The notes: generated by a model from the letters alone, not told the origin. Counted from the first letter of the stretch, positions 52,885 through 62,159 are shown. The stretch is 64,000 bases of DNA from JAIQFF01 sp963725615 (GCA_963725615.1 CAVRZO010000028.1:1-64000); one strand, 5' to 3'. Numbers and translations: made by a program.

Positions 52885-53070
52885 GCGTCTGCCTCATGTA
52901 AATGACAGAAATTGCACAATTAACCGGCTCTGGCAGTAATGAGGATACAACCAGTCTGGTTATCACGTAAGACGCGAAAATCTCCGCTGGTCAGACCAGC
53001 TCCCGCGGGATGAGTGCATTTTATTGATGCGTTCGATTCAAAACTTTCATCCAATGAACCCAGAAGCGAA

Positions 53071-53099
53071 TTGACAGGCTTCGCAACGCTAACTACGAT
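53071..53099 (+). promoter_or_regulatory. Sigma-70 promoter of the sulfur operon leader
   Basis: TTGACA (53071-53076), exactly 17 bases, then TACGAT (53094-53099). It is the best consensus promoter I found in the window. Transcription should start near 53105-53110, at or just before the leader ORF ATG. Confidence 0.85.
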
Positions 53100-53109
53100 A
53101 AATAGGTTC

Positions 53110-53196
53110 ATGTCAGCTTCCCACTCAATGCGCTGCCAGGGTTGTACTTGTTGTTGTACGGGTGTATCCACTGGCGCCAGGGGGCCGCTGACCTAA
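53110..53196 (+). CDS. Cysteine-rich leader peptide of the sulfite reductase operon
   Basis: 28 codons from the ATG at 53110 (or 22 from the ATG at 53128), ending in TAA. The peptide contains MRCQGCTCCCTG, five Cys in eight residues at codons 53134-53157. It starts about 4-5 bases after the predicted transcription start, so it may be read leaderless. It lies wholly between the promoter and the terminator of the sulfur operon. By analogy with amino-acid leader peptides, ribosomes would stall on the Cys codons when Cys-tRNA is scarce. Confidence 0.78.
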   Translation: MSASHSMRCQGCTCCCTGVSTGARGPLT

Positions 53197-53222
53197 GACT
53201 CATTTAGAAATCGGCAATCATA

Positions 53223-53260
53223 CCCACCGCCAGTGCAACTCACTGGCGGTGGGTTTTTTT
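53223..53260 (+). terminator. Attenuator terminator in front of the sulfite reductase gene
   Basis: A perfect 13-bp stem (53223-53235 with 53241-53253) has a 5-base loop and seven T, ending 14 bases before the reductase ATG. The 5' arm end CGCCAGTG (53228-53235) can instead pair fully with CACTGGCG at 53169-53176 in the leader ORF, giving an antiterminator. That leader strand can also pair with GCCAG at 53135-53139 among the Cys codons. Confidence 0.85.
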
Positions 53261-53274
53261 GTGGCCCAAAACTT

Positions 53275-54984
53275 ATGGCAAACGCAGTTACGGAAACGGC
53301 GGTCACAGAAACGAAGGTACAGCGGGTCGAGCGGCTCAAGCGGGAGAAGAATCCCTGGGAAGGCCTCGATGACATCCGCAAGTTCGCCCGCGAAGGCTTC
53401 GATTCCATCACGCCCGAATGGCTGGGAACATATTTCCGGTGGTGGGGCGTTTACACCCAAGGCGACGGCGTTGGCGTAATCGGCGGCAAGAACGGAGAAG
53501 GGAAGGCGCTGCCGTTCTTCATGGTGCGCATTCGTATTCCCAACGGCCTGCTGCAGTCACATCAGCTTCGAACCATCGCCAACGTGACCGAAAAATATGC
53601 TCGCGGAACCGCCGACCTGACAGTACGGCAGAACATTCAGTTGCACTGGGTGACGATTCAAGATCTGCCCGAACTGCTCGATGGATTGTGGCGCGCCGGT
53701 CTGACCACGATGGGCTCTTGCGGAGACGACACCCGCAACATCACCGGTTGCCCTCTCGCCGGCGTGGATGCCGACGAGATTTACGACGCTTCGTCCGTGG
53801 CGCTGGAGGCCAACCGCTTCTTCGTCGGCAACGGCGACTTCTACAACCTGCCGCGCAAGTTCAAAATCTGCATCACCGGATGTAATGTCTGGTGTGCCTA
53901 TCCGGAAATCAACGACGTAGGGCTGACGGCAGTTCGCCGGAGAGATTCCGAAGTTGGTTTCTCCCTGCGAATCGGCGGCGGCCTGTCGACCGATCCGCAT
54001 CTGGCGGTCCGGCTCAATGCTTTTGTGCAGCGGCACCAGGTGATCCCGGTTCTGAAGGGCGTCGCTGAAATTTTCCGCGAGAGCGAAAAGCTTCGAGAAA
54101 ACCGCGAACGCGCCCGGCTTAAGTTTCTGTTCCTCAAACATGGCTGGACGGCCGAGAGTTTTCAGGAAGAGCTGGAAAGCCGTATCGGGTTTCATCTCGA
54201 CCCCGCGGTCGAGGAAAAACCACCGGCAGATATTTATCGCGATCACGTCGGAATCCATCCCCAGAAACAAGCAGGATATTCATACGTCGGAGCCGCCGTG
54301 CTGCGGGGCCGAATCTCTGCTCAGCAAATGCGTGCCGCCGCCGACGCAGCGGATCGGTATGGAGCAGGCGAACTGCGCACCACCAACATGCAGAACCTGC
54401 TGATCGTAAACGTACCCAATCGCAACGCGGAAGCCCTGGCGGGCGAACTCGAAGCCAACAAGATGCCGGTTGGCGCATCGCCCTTCTGGCGTGGCGTGGT
54501 GGCCTGCAGCGGCACGGAATTCTGCAAGGTCGCGATTACCGAAACCAAGAGTTTCTCCCGCTGGCTGGTCGAAGAACTGGAAGAACGGCTGCCCGGCTTC
54601 GAGCAGCACCTGAAACTGCACGTTACCGGCTGCCCTAACAGTTGTGGCCAGCACTGGATCGCCGACATCGGCATCGAGGGCAAGAAGATCAAAGTAGATG
54701 GCCGCCAGCAGGATGCCTACTACTTCTGCGTAGGCGGCGCCGTCGGATTGCACCAGTCAGTGGCGCGAGCCATCGGGTACCGCTGCCTGGCCAGCGAAGT
54801 GCCCGACGCCATCGAGCGCTTGCTGCGGCGCTATCTGGATGAGAGGACGCCCGAAGAGAACCTGCGCCACTATTTTGCGCGTCGCAGCGACGAAGAGTTG
54901 CGCGAGTGCCTGGCGGGAAAGTTTCTGGCGGCAGTCGAGCGCGATCCTTCGCCCGGAAAGGTGCCCCATGCGGTTGAGGGCTAG
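53275..54984 (+). CDS. sir: Ferredoxin-type assimilatory sulfite reductase (nitrite/sulfite reductase family)
   Basis: 569 residues from the ATG at 53275; the frame upstream only reads through the terminator hairpin. Two ferredoxin-like and two siroheme/4Fe-4S half domains are present. The cluster ligands are CSGTEFC (C-x5-C, near 420) and CPNSC (C-x3-C, near 460). It reduces sulfite to sulfide with ferredoxin. Nitrite reductases share the fold. Sulfite is preferred because siroheme synthase and APS reductase genes follow and a Cys leader precedes it. No clear ribosome site is visible. Confidence 0.92.
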   Translation: MANAVTETAVTETKVQRVERLKREKNPWEGLDDIRKFAREGFDSITPEWLGTYFRWWGVYTQGDGVGVIGGKNGEGKALPFFMVRIRIPNGLLQSHQLRTIANVTEKYARGTADLTVRQNIQLHWVTIQDLPELLDGLWRAGLTTMGSCGDDTRNITGCPLAGVDADEIYDASSVALEANRFFVGNGDFYNLPRKFKICITGCNVWCAYPEINDVGLTAVRRRDSEVGFSLRIGGGLSTDPHLAVRLNAFVQRHQVIPVLKGVAEIFRESEKLRENRERARLKFLFLKHGWTAESFQEELESRIGFHLDPAVEEKPPADIYRDHVGIHPQKQAGYSYVGAAVLRGRISAQQMRAAADAADRYGAGELRTTNMQNLLIVNVPNRNAEALAGELEANKMPVGASPFWRGVVACSGTEFCKVAITETKSFSRWLVEELEERLPGFEQHLKLHVTGCPNSCGQHWIADIGIEGKKIKVDGRQQDAYYFCVGGAVGLHQSVARAIGYRCLASEVPDAIERLLRRYLDERTPEENLRHYFARRSDEELRECLAGKFLAAVERDPSPGKVPHAVEG

Positions 54985-55004
54985 AAGAAATCCAAGCGCT
55001 GTGA

Positions 55005-55070
55005 GGGTGGGGCGGCGCTTTAGCGCTGCATTGGAGACTTTGTGGTTGGCGGCTTCAGCCGCTGAGGTAC
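55005..55070. repeat. GCGCTTTAGCGC / GCGGCTTCAGCCGC palindromes
   Basis: CTAAAG/CTTTAG-family repeat inside the sulfur operon, between the reductase and cysG genes. It would be transcribed and could act as an RNA-processing or stabilising hairpin. Confidence 0.7.
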
Positions 55071-55096
55071 GTGGACGGTAATCCAAGGCTAGCTCA

Positions 55097-55720
55097 ATGA
55101 CGCTGTTTCCCATGTTCATGAAACTCGAAGGTCGCTCCTGCCTGGTGGTCGGCGCCGGCCCCGTTGGCGAACCCAAGATCAGCAGCTTGATCGAAGCTGG
55201 CGCATCGGTCCGCGTGGTTGCCCTTCACGCCGCCGCCGCGGTTGCTGGGTGGGCACGAACGGGAGCAATTACATGGGAAGCACGAGCTTTCAATAACGCA
55301 GACCTCGACGGCACTTTCCTGGTCATCGCCGCCACGAACTCTCGCGATCTGAACGCCGCGATCTTTCATGAAGCCCGCCAACGAAACATTCTGTGCAACG
55401 TGGTGGATGATCCCGACTACTGCGATTTTTACTATCCCGCAGTCGTCCGGCGCGGAGATCTTCAGATTGCCATCTCGACCAACGGCCGAAGCCCCGCCCT
55501 GGCCCAGCGGATCAGGCGTGAACTCGAAATTCAGTTTGGTCCAGAGTATGGCGAGTGGCTGGAGGAATTGGGAAGAACGAGGCAGCAACTGTTCGCCAGC
55601 AAGATCGATCCCGAGCAGCGACGCCGCCTGTTGCACGAACTGGCCAGCCGCGAGGCTTTCAAGAAAGCACAGTCAGCAGAGTTGAACACCGAAGAAAGTA
55701 GTCTGGAGAAAATTTCATGA
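55097..55720 (+). CDS. Precorrin-2 dehydrogenase/sirohydrochlorin ferrochelatase (CysG N-terminal type, Met8-like)
   Basis: 207 residues. It starts FPMFMKLEGRSCLVVGAGPVG with the Rossmann glycine motif, continues VIAATNSRDLNAAI and NVVDDPDYCDFYYPAVVRRG (family signature), then a helical dimerisation domain. It oxidises precorrin-2 and inserts iron to make siroheme for the reductase. The usual VVGGGxVAxRK reads VVGAGPVGEPK. It overlaps the next gene by ATGA. Confidence 0.94.
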   Translation: MTLFPMFMKLEGRSCLVVGAGPVGEPKISSLIEAGASVRVVALHAAAAVAGWARTGAITWEARAFNNADLDGTFLVIAATNSRDLNAAIFHEARQRNILCNVVDDPDYCDFYYPAVVRRGDLQIAISTNGRSPALAQRIRRELEIQFGPEYGEWLEELGRTRQQLFASKIDPEQRRRLLHELASREAFKKAQSAELNTEESSLEKIS

Positions 55721-56514
55721 CCGGTAAGGTGTACCTGGTGGGAGCGGGTCCGGGCGATCCCGAACTGCTCACGCTCAAAGCCCTCAAGCTTCTGAAGTCA
55801 GCCGATGTCGTGTTGCACGACGACCTCATCAGTCCTGAGATTCTTGCGTTCATTCCGTCTTCCAGCGAAGTCCAAAACGTCGGCAAGCGCTTTGGACAGA
55901 AGCGCATCAGCCAGACCGAGATCCATGCGCTGATGGTGCAGAACGCTCTGCTCGGCCTGCAGGTGGTTCGTCTCAAGAGCGGCGACCCGCTCATCTTCGG
56001 TCGCGCCGGGGAAGAGATGGAAGCTCTGCGCAAGGCCGGCATCGAGTTTGAAATTGTTCCCGGCGTTACCGCCGCATTCGGCGCTGCAGCCAATGCGAAA
56101 ATTCCGCTTACCCATCGTCAGGTTTCATCTGCCCTGGTGCTGGTGACCGGCCATCACGCTGCCACCGACGAATTTGCCGACTGGCCGGCGAAGATCCCCA
56201 CAGACGCAACCGTGGTCGTTTATATGCCGGGTTACGACTATCGCAGCACGGCGCAGCAGTTGTGGCGTGCCGGCGTGCCGGGTTCGACTCCATGCGCCAT
56301 CGTCTCGCAGGCTACGTCGTCCAACGAGCAGGTCCATATCACGACCGTCGAAGACCTTCACACGTCGCCACGGCTGCCTTCGCCCACGTTGCTGGTCGTC
56401 GGCGAAGTGGTGCGACTGGCCGAGCCTGCCGCGCTACGTCAGCAGTTCGATTGGCCGCGTGAGTTCCCTTCAGCGGGTTCGGCGTTGTCAGCGAGTCAGG
56501 AGCGTGCGGAGTGA
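55717..56514 (+). CDS. cobA: Uroporphyrinogen-III C-methyltransferase
   Basis: 265 residues, SUMT family. Features are VYLVGAGPGDPELLTLKAL, DVVLHDDLIS, VVRLKSGDPLIFGRAGEE and VVPGVT-type loop IVPGVTAAFGAAA. It makes precorrin-2 from uroporphyrinogen III with two SAM. Together with the preceding gene it equals a split CysG. It overlaps cysH by GTGA. Confidence 0.96.
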   Translation: MTGKVYLVGAGPGDPELLTLKALKLLKSADVVLHDDLISPEILAFIPSSSEVQNVGKRFGQKRISQTEIHALMVQNALLGLQVVRLKSGDPLIFGRAGEEMEALRKAGIEFEIVPGVTAAFGAAANAKIPLTHRQVSSALVLVTGHHAATDEFADWPAKIPTDATVVVYMPGYDYRSTAQQLWRAGVPGSTPCAIVSQATSSNEQVHITTVEDLHTSPRLPSPTLLVVGEVVRLAEPAALRQQFDWPREFPSAGSALSASQERAE

Positions 56515-57260
56515 AAGACCACGCAGAACTGATACCCGCCGAAGCGGAAGAATGGCGGCCGGAAGAAGTATTGAGCTGGGCGTTCGCGACCTACGGAAAA
56601 GATGTGGCGATCGCGTCAGGTTTCGGCGTAGAGGGAATGGTGTTGCTCGACCTGGCCTCGCGGCTGCGTTCCGACGTTCGCGTCTTCACTCTGGACACCG
56701 AATTCCTGTTCTCTGAAACCTACGATCTGATGGACCGTGTCGAGAAACGCTACGGCATCAAGGTCGAGAAAGTCCTCAGTACATTGACTCCAGAAGAGCA
56801 GGAGCGCGAATTTGGCGCGGCGCTGTGGAGCCGCGATCCCGACAAGTGCTGCGGTTTGCGCAAGGTCGAACCTCTCAAGACGAAGCTGACCGAACTGCGC
56901 GCCTGGATCACCGCCATCCGCCGCGACCAGACTTCCGCGCGCGCCTCAGCCCGCAAGGTCGAGTGGGATGCCAAGTTCCAGCTGCTGAAGATCAACCCCA
57001 TCGCCGATTGGACATCGCCGATGGTCTGGAGCTACGCCCTCAAGCACAATGTCCCTTACAACCCGCTCCATGACAAGAACTATCCCAGCATCGGATGCAC
57101 CCATTGCACCCGTGCCGTCCGCCCGGGAGAAAGTGCCCGCGCGGGACGCTGGTCGGGGTCCGACAAGGTCGAATGCGGCCTGCACGTCGCAGCACCCGCG
57201 GCCATAGCCCCCCTGGTAGAGATCAAAGTAAAAAGCTCATTCGGCTGCGAGGAAAGCTAA
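56511..57260 (+). CDS. cysH: Adenylylsulfate (APS) reductase
   Basis: 249 residues, GTG start inside the cobA end. The PAPS-reductase fold carries both [4Fe-4S] Cys pairs (KCCGLRK and CTHC) that mark the APS-specific bacterial/plant type, and the C-terminal catalytic Cys in VECGLH. It reduces APS to sulfite with thioredoxin. APS kinase and sulfate adenylyltransferase genes are not in the window. Confidence 0.95.
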   Translation: MKDHAELIPAEAEEWRPEEVLSWAFATYGKDVAIASGFGVEGMVLLDLASRLRSDVRVFTLDTEFLFSETYDLMDRVEKRYGIKVEKVLSTLTPEEQEREFGAALWSRDPDKCCGLRKVEPLKTKLTELRAWITAIRRDQTSARASARKVEWDAKFQLLKINPIADWTSPMVWSYALKHNVPYNPLHDKNYPSIGCTHCTRAVRPGESARAGRWSGSDKVECGLHVAAPAAIAPLVEIKVKSSFGCEES

Positions 57261-57439
57261 AAAACCAAAGTCGTAAACCGCCAAGGACACGAAGACCACG
57301 ACGGAGATCCGTCCTAAGCCCAATGTTTTCCTTCGTGTACCCTCGTATCCCTGCTGTCTAAAGCCCTTGCCGCAGAGACTCACCTGCCCAAAAAATCCAT
57401 CCGGCTCATCGAAATTCTCGATTGTACTTACAGCCTGTA

Positions 57440-60400
57440 ATGACGATACACAGTGTAAAGATGAGTCCGAGTCCCTTAACCACAGACCACGACGCCTGCG
57501 GTGTTGGCCTGGTCGCCAAAATCGGCGGAGCTGCTTCGCGCGAGATCGTTGACCGCGCGCTGGAGGCTCTGATCCGGCTGGCACATCGTGGAGGTGTGGA
57601 CGCCGACGGACGAAGTGGTGACGGCGCCGGCCTGCTCACTCGTATCCCCGACAAATTGATTCGCAAACAGGCGCGTAAGGCGGGCATCAGACTGCCCGCG
57701 GTCTACGGGCTCGGCATGGTTTTTTTGCCGCCGGGTCAGGCAGAGGCGACGCGCAACGCCATCGAAGCGCAAGCCAAGCGAAGCGGTCTGAAGTGCCTGG
57801 GTTGGCGCACGGTTCCCACCAATCCGGAGGTTGCGGGCCCCCGGGCTCACGAAGCGCTGCCCGTCATCGAGCAATGCTTCTTCGCTCCAGAATCAGAAAC
57901 GTCGAATCTGGAATTTCAGCTCTTCCACTTCCGCAAAGAAGCCGAGGCTGTCGCTCCCGCCGGAACCTATTTCTGTTCGCTGTCCTGTCGGACCGTGGTT
58001 TACAAAGGGCTGCTAACTCCTTCCCAGCTCCCTGCGTTTTATGCCGACTTGCGCGATCCGGATTTTGAAACTCCGTTCGCTATCTTTCATCAGCGCTACT
58101 CCACCAACACCCAGCCCAGCTGGTCGATGGCGCAACCCTTCCGCTTTGTCGCGCACAATGGCGAGATCAACACCATCAGCGCCAACCGCCGCTGGATGCG
58201 CGCCCGGGGGCCGGCACTGCGTCAGGAATTGGGTTTCTCCGATCAGGTTCGATTGCTCGAGGACCGGGTAAGCGACTCAGCCAGTTTTGATAACGGCCTG
58301 GAAATTTCTCTCCGCCGTGGCTACAACCCGGCGGAAGCTATGCTCTCGATGGTGCCTCCGGCGTGGGAGCGTTCACCCGAAGCCGCACCCGAGTTGCGCA
58401 ACTTTCTCGAAGAACAGGCCCGTGTGCAGGAAGCGTGGGATGGCCCGGCGGCGCTGGTCTTCACCGACGGCTGCACCATCGGTGCGAAGCTGGACCGCAA
58501 CGGCCTGCGCCCGTTGCGTTACACCCTGACCACGGACGGTCTGCTGGTGGTCGGCTCCGAGGTGGGAATCGCCGATCTCCACGGCCAAGAAATCGCCGAG
58601 CGGCAGCGCCTGGGGCCGGGAGAAGTTCTGCTGGTCAATCCCGAGAGCGGCGAATTTGTTCGCCCCAAAGATTCGCTGCGCATTCGAGAGGGAATCCGCG
58701 CCAGCTCCTCGGTGCCGGCTGTGCTGGTCGAGCCTACCGACAAACCGTTTCTCGACAGAACGCCCGATCCGAAGCCGACTATGGCGGCTCTGGGCTGGAG
58801 CGAGGACCAGTTCCGCCTGCTTTTCCAGCCGCTGGTGGAGCAGGGACAGGAAGCGGTCTGGAGCATGGGAGACGATGCGCCGCCGGCTTCGATGTCAACC
58901 TTCAAGCGTCCGCTGTGGGACTATTGCAAGCAGCGCTTCGCGCAAGTCACGAATCCGCCGATTGACTCACTCCGCGAAACTCACGTGATGTCGCTACAGG
59001 TATTTCTCGGCCGGGCGGCGATCAATTCTCCGTTGCTCGACGGCGGGCAATTGCAGTTGTTGAAAAAAGAATTGGGCACTACAGAACGGATCGCCTTCAC
59101 ATTCCTGGCCGAGGATGGAGTGGAGGCAGCGAAGGCCGCGCTCGCCCGCCTGCAGGCAGACGTAAAGGCGGCGTCGGCCAAATCTCCCGGGCTCATTCTG
59201 CTGACGGATCGTGGCGTCGACCCAAAACGTGCCGCGCTGCCGGCCTTGCTGGCCCTGGCTGCGGCCTGGAAGTCCATGGTCGAGGCTGGCGCCCAGCACA
59301 TTCCGCTGGTGATCGAAAGCGGACAGGTCATCGACACCCATCACGTGGCGCTGCTGGTGGCTGCAGGTGCGAGCGCCGTGTTCCCCTATCTGGCGTTGGA
59401 GCAGGCGTCGCACATGAAGCCGGGCGGTGCAGTCGCCTATCGCGGCGCGGTGGAAAAAGGGCTGCGCAAAGTCATCGCGCGGATGGGTATCTCGACCATT
59501 GCCAGCTACCGCAACAGTCATCTGTTCGAGATCATCGGCCTCGATGCCGATGTGTGCAGCCGATTTTTCGAGGACGCAAGCCATTCTCTGGCGGGCAAAG
59601 GTCTGACCGAGCTCTTGCAGGATTTTCTCGATCGTCACGATTCGGTGTTTTCCATCACCTTCCCGACGATGACGATGACCACGCAATTGCAGGACCATGG
59701 TCTCTACCGCTTCCGCCATCAGGGTGAGCAGCACGCGGTTTCGCCCGAGTTGGTGCGGCGAATGCATCGCTACATCAAGTTTCCCACTGAGGAAAATCAT
59801 CGCGCCTTCAAAGAACTGGGCCAGCAGAGAGAGGCAGTCGCGGTCCGGGACCTGATGGAGATCGTTCCGGGCAAGCCGCTGCCGCTCGATGAAGTTGAAA
59901 CCGACGCTGCCATCCTGGGCCGCTTCAGCACGCAGGCGATGTCACTGGGAGCAATTTCGCCGGAGACCCACACCACGCTCGCCATCGCCATGAACCGTCT
60001 CGGCGGCCGCAGCAACACCGGCGAGGGTGGCGAAGATCCTGGAGCCTACGGCCCCGGCCGCGAGGATAACAACCGGGTGAAGCAGGTGGCCTCGGCGCGA
60101 TTTGGAGTCACAGCAGAATATCTGGTGCATGCCGACGAACTGGAAATCAAGATCGCCCAAGGCGCCAAGCCGGGTGAAGGCGGCCAACTTCCGGCCAGCA
60201 AAGTGTCCGTATACATCGCTCGTTTGCGGCACGCGGTGCCCGGGATGATGCTGATCTCTCCGCCACCGCATCATGACATCTACAGCATCGAAGACCTGGC
60301 GCAACTGATTTACGATCTGCGGGCCATCAATCCGCATGCGCGCATCGGAGTGAAACTGGTAGCCAGTGCCGGCGTTGGCATCATCGCGACCGGCGTAGCC

Positions 60401-61831
60401 AAGGCCGGGGCTGATGTCATCACCATCAGCGGCCACGACGGCGGCACCGGCGCGTCGCCGATTACTTCCATCAAGAATACCGGCCTGCCCTGGGAAGTGG
60501 GCCTGCGCGATGCTCACGATGCCTTGGTGAGAACCGGGCTTCGCGGTCGCGTGCGCCTGCGCGTGGACGGCGGCTTCAAGTTTGCCCGCGATGTCATTAT
60601 CGGTGCGCTTCTGGGGGCGGACGAATTTGGCTTTGGCACCGCGTCCCTATTGGCGCTGGGATGCGTAATGGCGCGGCAATGCCACCTCAATACTTGTCCG
60701 GTCGGCATCGCCACTCAGGACGAAAAACTGCGCACCCGATTCACCGGAAAACCCGAAATGGTCGAAACCTACTTCCGGGCTGTCGCCGCCGATGTCCGAG
60801 AACTGTTGGCGTCCATGGGTGCGCATTCAATTGGTGACATCGTAGGTCAGGCCGAACGGCTGCGGCCTAGGAATGCGCCCGCGGCCCGCGCCCTGGCCGG
60901 ATTGCTGGACCCGATCGTTTCTTCCTGCCTCCCGGCTTCGGTTAAGGACGATTCGAGCACTCTCTATCGCGAGCTGAATCGCACCATCGGCGCTGTCGCC
61001 GACGACACCGGCACTCGGGCGGCGCGACGTCGTCGCTTCCGCATCACCAACGCCGATCGCTCTATCGGAGCTCACTTGAGCGGCGAGATCTTGCGGCAGC
61101 CGGGACCACCGGCTGAAGCGCCCGCCAAATATGAATTTGTCGGCAGCGCGGGACAGACCTTCGGCGGCTTTCTGACCAAGGGAGTGAACTTCCGGCTGGT
61201 GGGCGAGGCCAACGACTACGTCGGCAAAAGTTTGTCCGGGGGCACGATTGCGATCACCGGCGGAGAAGAAGCGTCGCTGCGCGGAGACGTGCTTGCGGGC
61301 AACACTCTCTTGTACGGCGCGACCAGCGGCGAACTCTACATCGCGGGCCGGGTGGGCGAAAGATTCGCGGTCCGCAATAGCGGCGCGCTCGCCGTGGTTG
61401 AAGGTGTCGGCCAGCATGGCTGCGAATATATGACCGCCGGCGTGGCGGTAATTCTGGGCCCGGCGGGGATGAACTTCGGCGCCGGTATGACCGGTGGGTT
61501 GGCCTACGCGTTGCGTGATTCCATCGGAGGCTACGGTTACAACCAACAGTCGGTCCGGCTGGCGCCAGTCGAAGTCCGGGAAGAGCTGTGGTTGCGCCGC
61601 GTACTGCGCAAACATTTACGCCTCACCGGTAGCCCGCGTGCCGCAAGCCTGCTGAGCGCCGATACCCCGCTACCATTTCTCCGCGTGGAGCCGCTGGTCC
61701 TGCCGTGTTCGGTGGCGGATACCTGGGCCCCAATTCTCGCCAGACTCAAGCGGCAACCCGCTTCCGCCGAAGCACCGACCGCAGTGTACGTTCCCCATTC
61801 AGCGGATTCGCGCGTCATCGCCGCGGTGTAG
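57440..61831 (+). CDS. gltB: Glutamate synthase, large subunit
   Basis: About 1463 residues. The N-terminal class-II glutamine amidotransferase has its Cys nucleophile in DACGVG. The central domain is followed by the FMN domain with the 3Fe-4S ligands C-x5-C-x4-C in CVMARQCHLNTC, and the C-terminal GxGxG beta-helix. It makes glutamate from glutamine and 2-oxoglutarate. Alternative starts are TTG 57422 and ATG 57461; none has a good ribosome site. No small subunit (gltD) follows, so either it lies elsewhere or the enzyme is ferredoxin-dependent. Confidence 0.97.
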   Translation: MTIHSVKMSPSPLTTDHDACGVGLVAKIGGAASREIVDRALEALIRLAHRGGVDADGRSGDGAGLLTRIPDKLIRKQARKAGIRLPAVYGLGMVFLPPGQAEATRNAIEAQAKRSGLKCLGWRTVPTNPEVAGPRAHEALPVIEQCFFAPESETSNLEFQLFHFRKEAEAVAPAGTYFCSLSCRTVVYKGLLTPSQLPAFYADLRDPDFETPFAIFHQRYSTNTQPSWSMAQPFRFVAHNGEINTISANRRWMRARGPALRQELGFSDQVRLLEDRVSDSASFDNGLEISLRRGYNPAEAMLSMVPPAWERSPEAAPELRNFLEEQARVQEAWDGPAALVFTDGCTIGAKLDRNGLRPLRYTLTTDGLLVVGSEVGIADLHGQEIAERQRLGPGEVLLVNPESGEFVRPKDSLRIREGIRASSSVPAVLVEPTDKPFLDRTPDPKPTMAALGWSEDQFRLLFQPLVEQGQEAVWSMGDDAPPASMSTFKRPLWDYCKQRFAQVTNPPIDSLRETHVMSLQVFLGRAAINSPLLDGGQLQLLKKELGTTERIAFTFLAEDGVEAAKAALARLQADVKAASAKSPGLILLTDRGVDPKRAALPALLALAAAWKSMVEAGAQHIPLVIESGQVIDTHHVALLVAAGASAVFPYLALEQASHMKPGGAVAYRGAVEKGLRKVIARMGISTIASYRNSHLFEIIGLDADVCSRFFEDASHSLAGKGLTELLQDFLDRHDSVFSITFPTMTMTTQLQDHGLYRFRHQGEQHAVSPELVRRMHRYIKFPTEENHRAFKELGQQREAVAVRDLMEIVPGKPLPLDEVETDAAILGRFSTQAMSLGAISPETHTTLAIAMNRLGGRSNTGEGGEDPGAYGPGREDNNRVKQVASARFGVTAEYLVHADELEIKIAQGAKPGEGGQLPASKVSVYIARLRHAVPGMMLISPPPHHDIYSIEDLAQLIYDLRAINPHARIGVKLVASAGVGIIATGVAKAGADVITISGHDGGTGASPITSIKNTGLPWEVGLRDAHDALVRTGLRGRVRLRVDGGFKFARDVIIGALLGADEFGFGTASLLALGCVMARQCHLNTCPVGIATQDEKLRTRFTGKPEMVETYFRAVAADVRELLASMGAHSIGDIVGQAERLRPRNAPAARALAGLLDPIVSSCLPASVKDDSSTLYRELNRTIGAVADDTGTRAARRRRFRITNADRSIGAHLSGEILRQPGPPAEAPAKYEFVGSAGQTFGGFLTKGVNFRLVGEANDYVGKSLSGGTIAITGGEEASLRGDVLAGNTLLYGATSGELYIAGRVGERFAVRNSGALAVVEGVGQHGCEYMTAGVAVILGPAGMNFGAGMTGGLAYALRDSIGGYGYNQQSVRLAPVEVREELWLRRVLRKHLRLTGSPRAASLLSADTPLPFLRVEPLVLPCSVADTWAPILARLKRQPASAEAPTAVYVPHSADSRVIAAV

Positions 61832-61849
61832 AAACCGACCAACCGCGCT

Positions 61850-62049
61850 GTCATCCTGAGGAAGCGGAACCCTTCGCTACGCGAAGGGTTCCCGACGAAG
61901 GACCTCTGCATTTGCTGGCGATGACACCTCCCAGTCGCTGCCAACTCTTCCCACGACGCAGACGCCCGTGGAGATTGGCGCGGAATACATAGGTCCTTCG
62001 CTTGCTTTCGTCCGGGCTTCGCCGGACGAAAGACTGCGCTCAGGATGAC
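61850..62049. repeat. GTCATCCTGAG palindromic element, 200-bp copy
   Basis: Ends gtcatcctgagg and gctcaggatgac. The inner hairpins are aacccttcgctacgcgaagggtt and cgtccgggcttcgccggacg, with gaaggacctctgc facing ggtccttcgc. It begins 18 bases after gltB and fills most of the gap to the LysR gene; nothing else is seen in this 330-base stretch except the LysR promoter. Confidence 0.8.
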
Positions 62050-62141
62050 AGCTCCGATCTTCGAGTGACGCAGCCCCACAATTCTTTGGGGGCTTTCAAG
62101 TTACACAACTACAAGATTTCTGAATCCGTTCCTTTCTCCGC

Positions 62142-62147
62142 TATAAT
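62142..62147 (+). promoter_or_regulatory. -10 box for the LysR gene
   Basis: TATAAT 12 bases before the ATG at 62160. No Shine-Dalgarno is present. The -35 (TTCTGA) is weak, as expected for an activated or autoregulated promoter. Confidence 0.6.
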
Positions 62148-62159
62148 CTTGCACTACTC

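Noticed and set aside
52920..53171. 83-residue minus-strand frame antisense to the Cys leader
   Set aside because: No ribosome site, no recognisable protein features, and it runs through the promoter and leader signals.
52885..53274. Metabolite riboswitch (SAM or similar) in front of the sulfite reductase
   Set aside because: No aptamer consensus is visible; the Cys-rich ORF and competing hairpins explain the terminator better.
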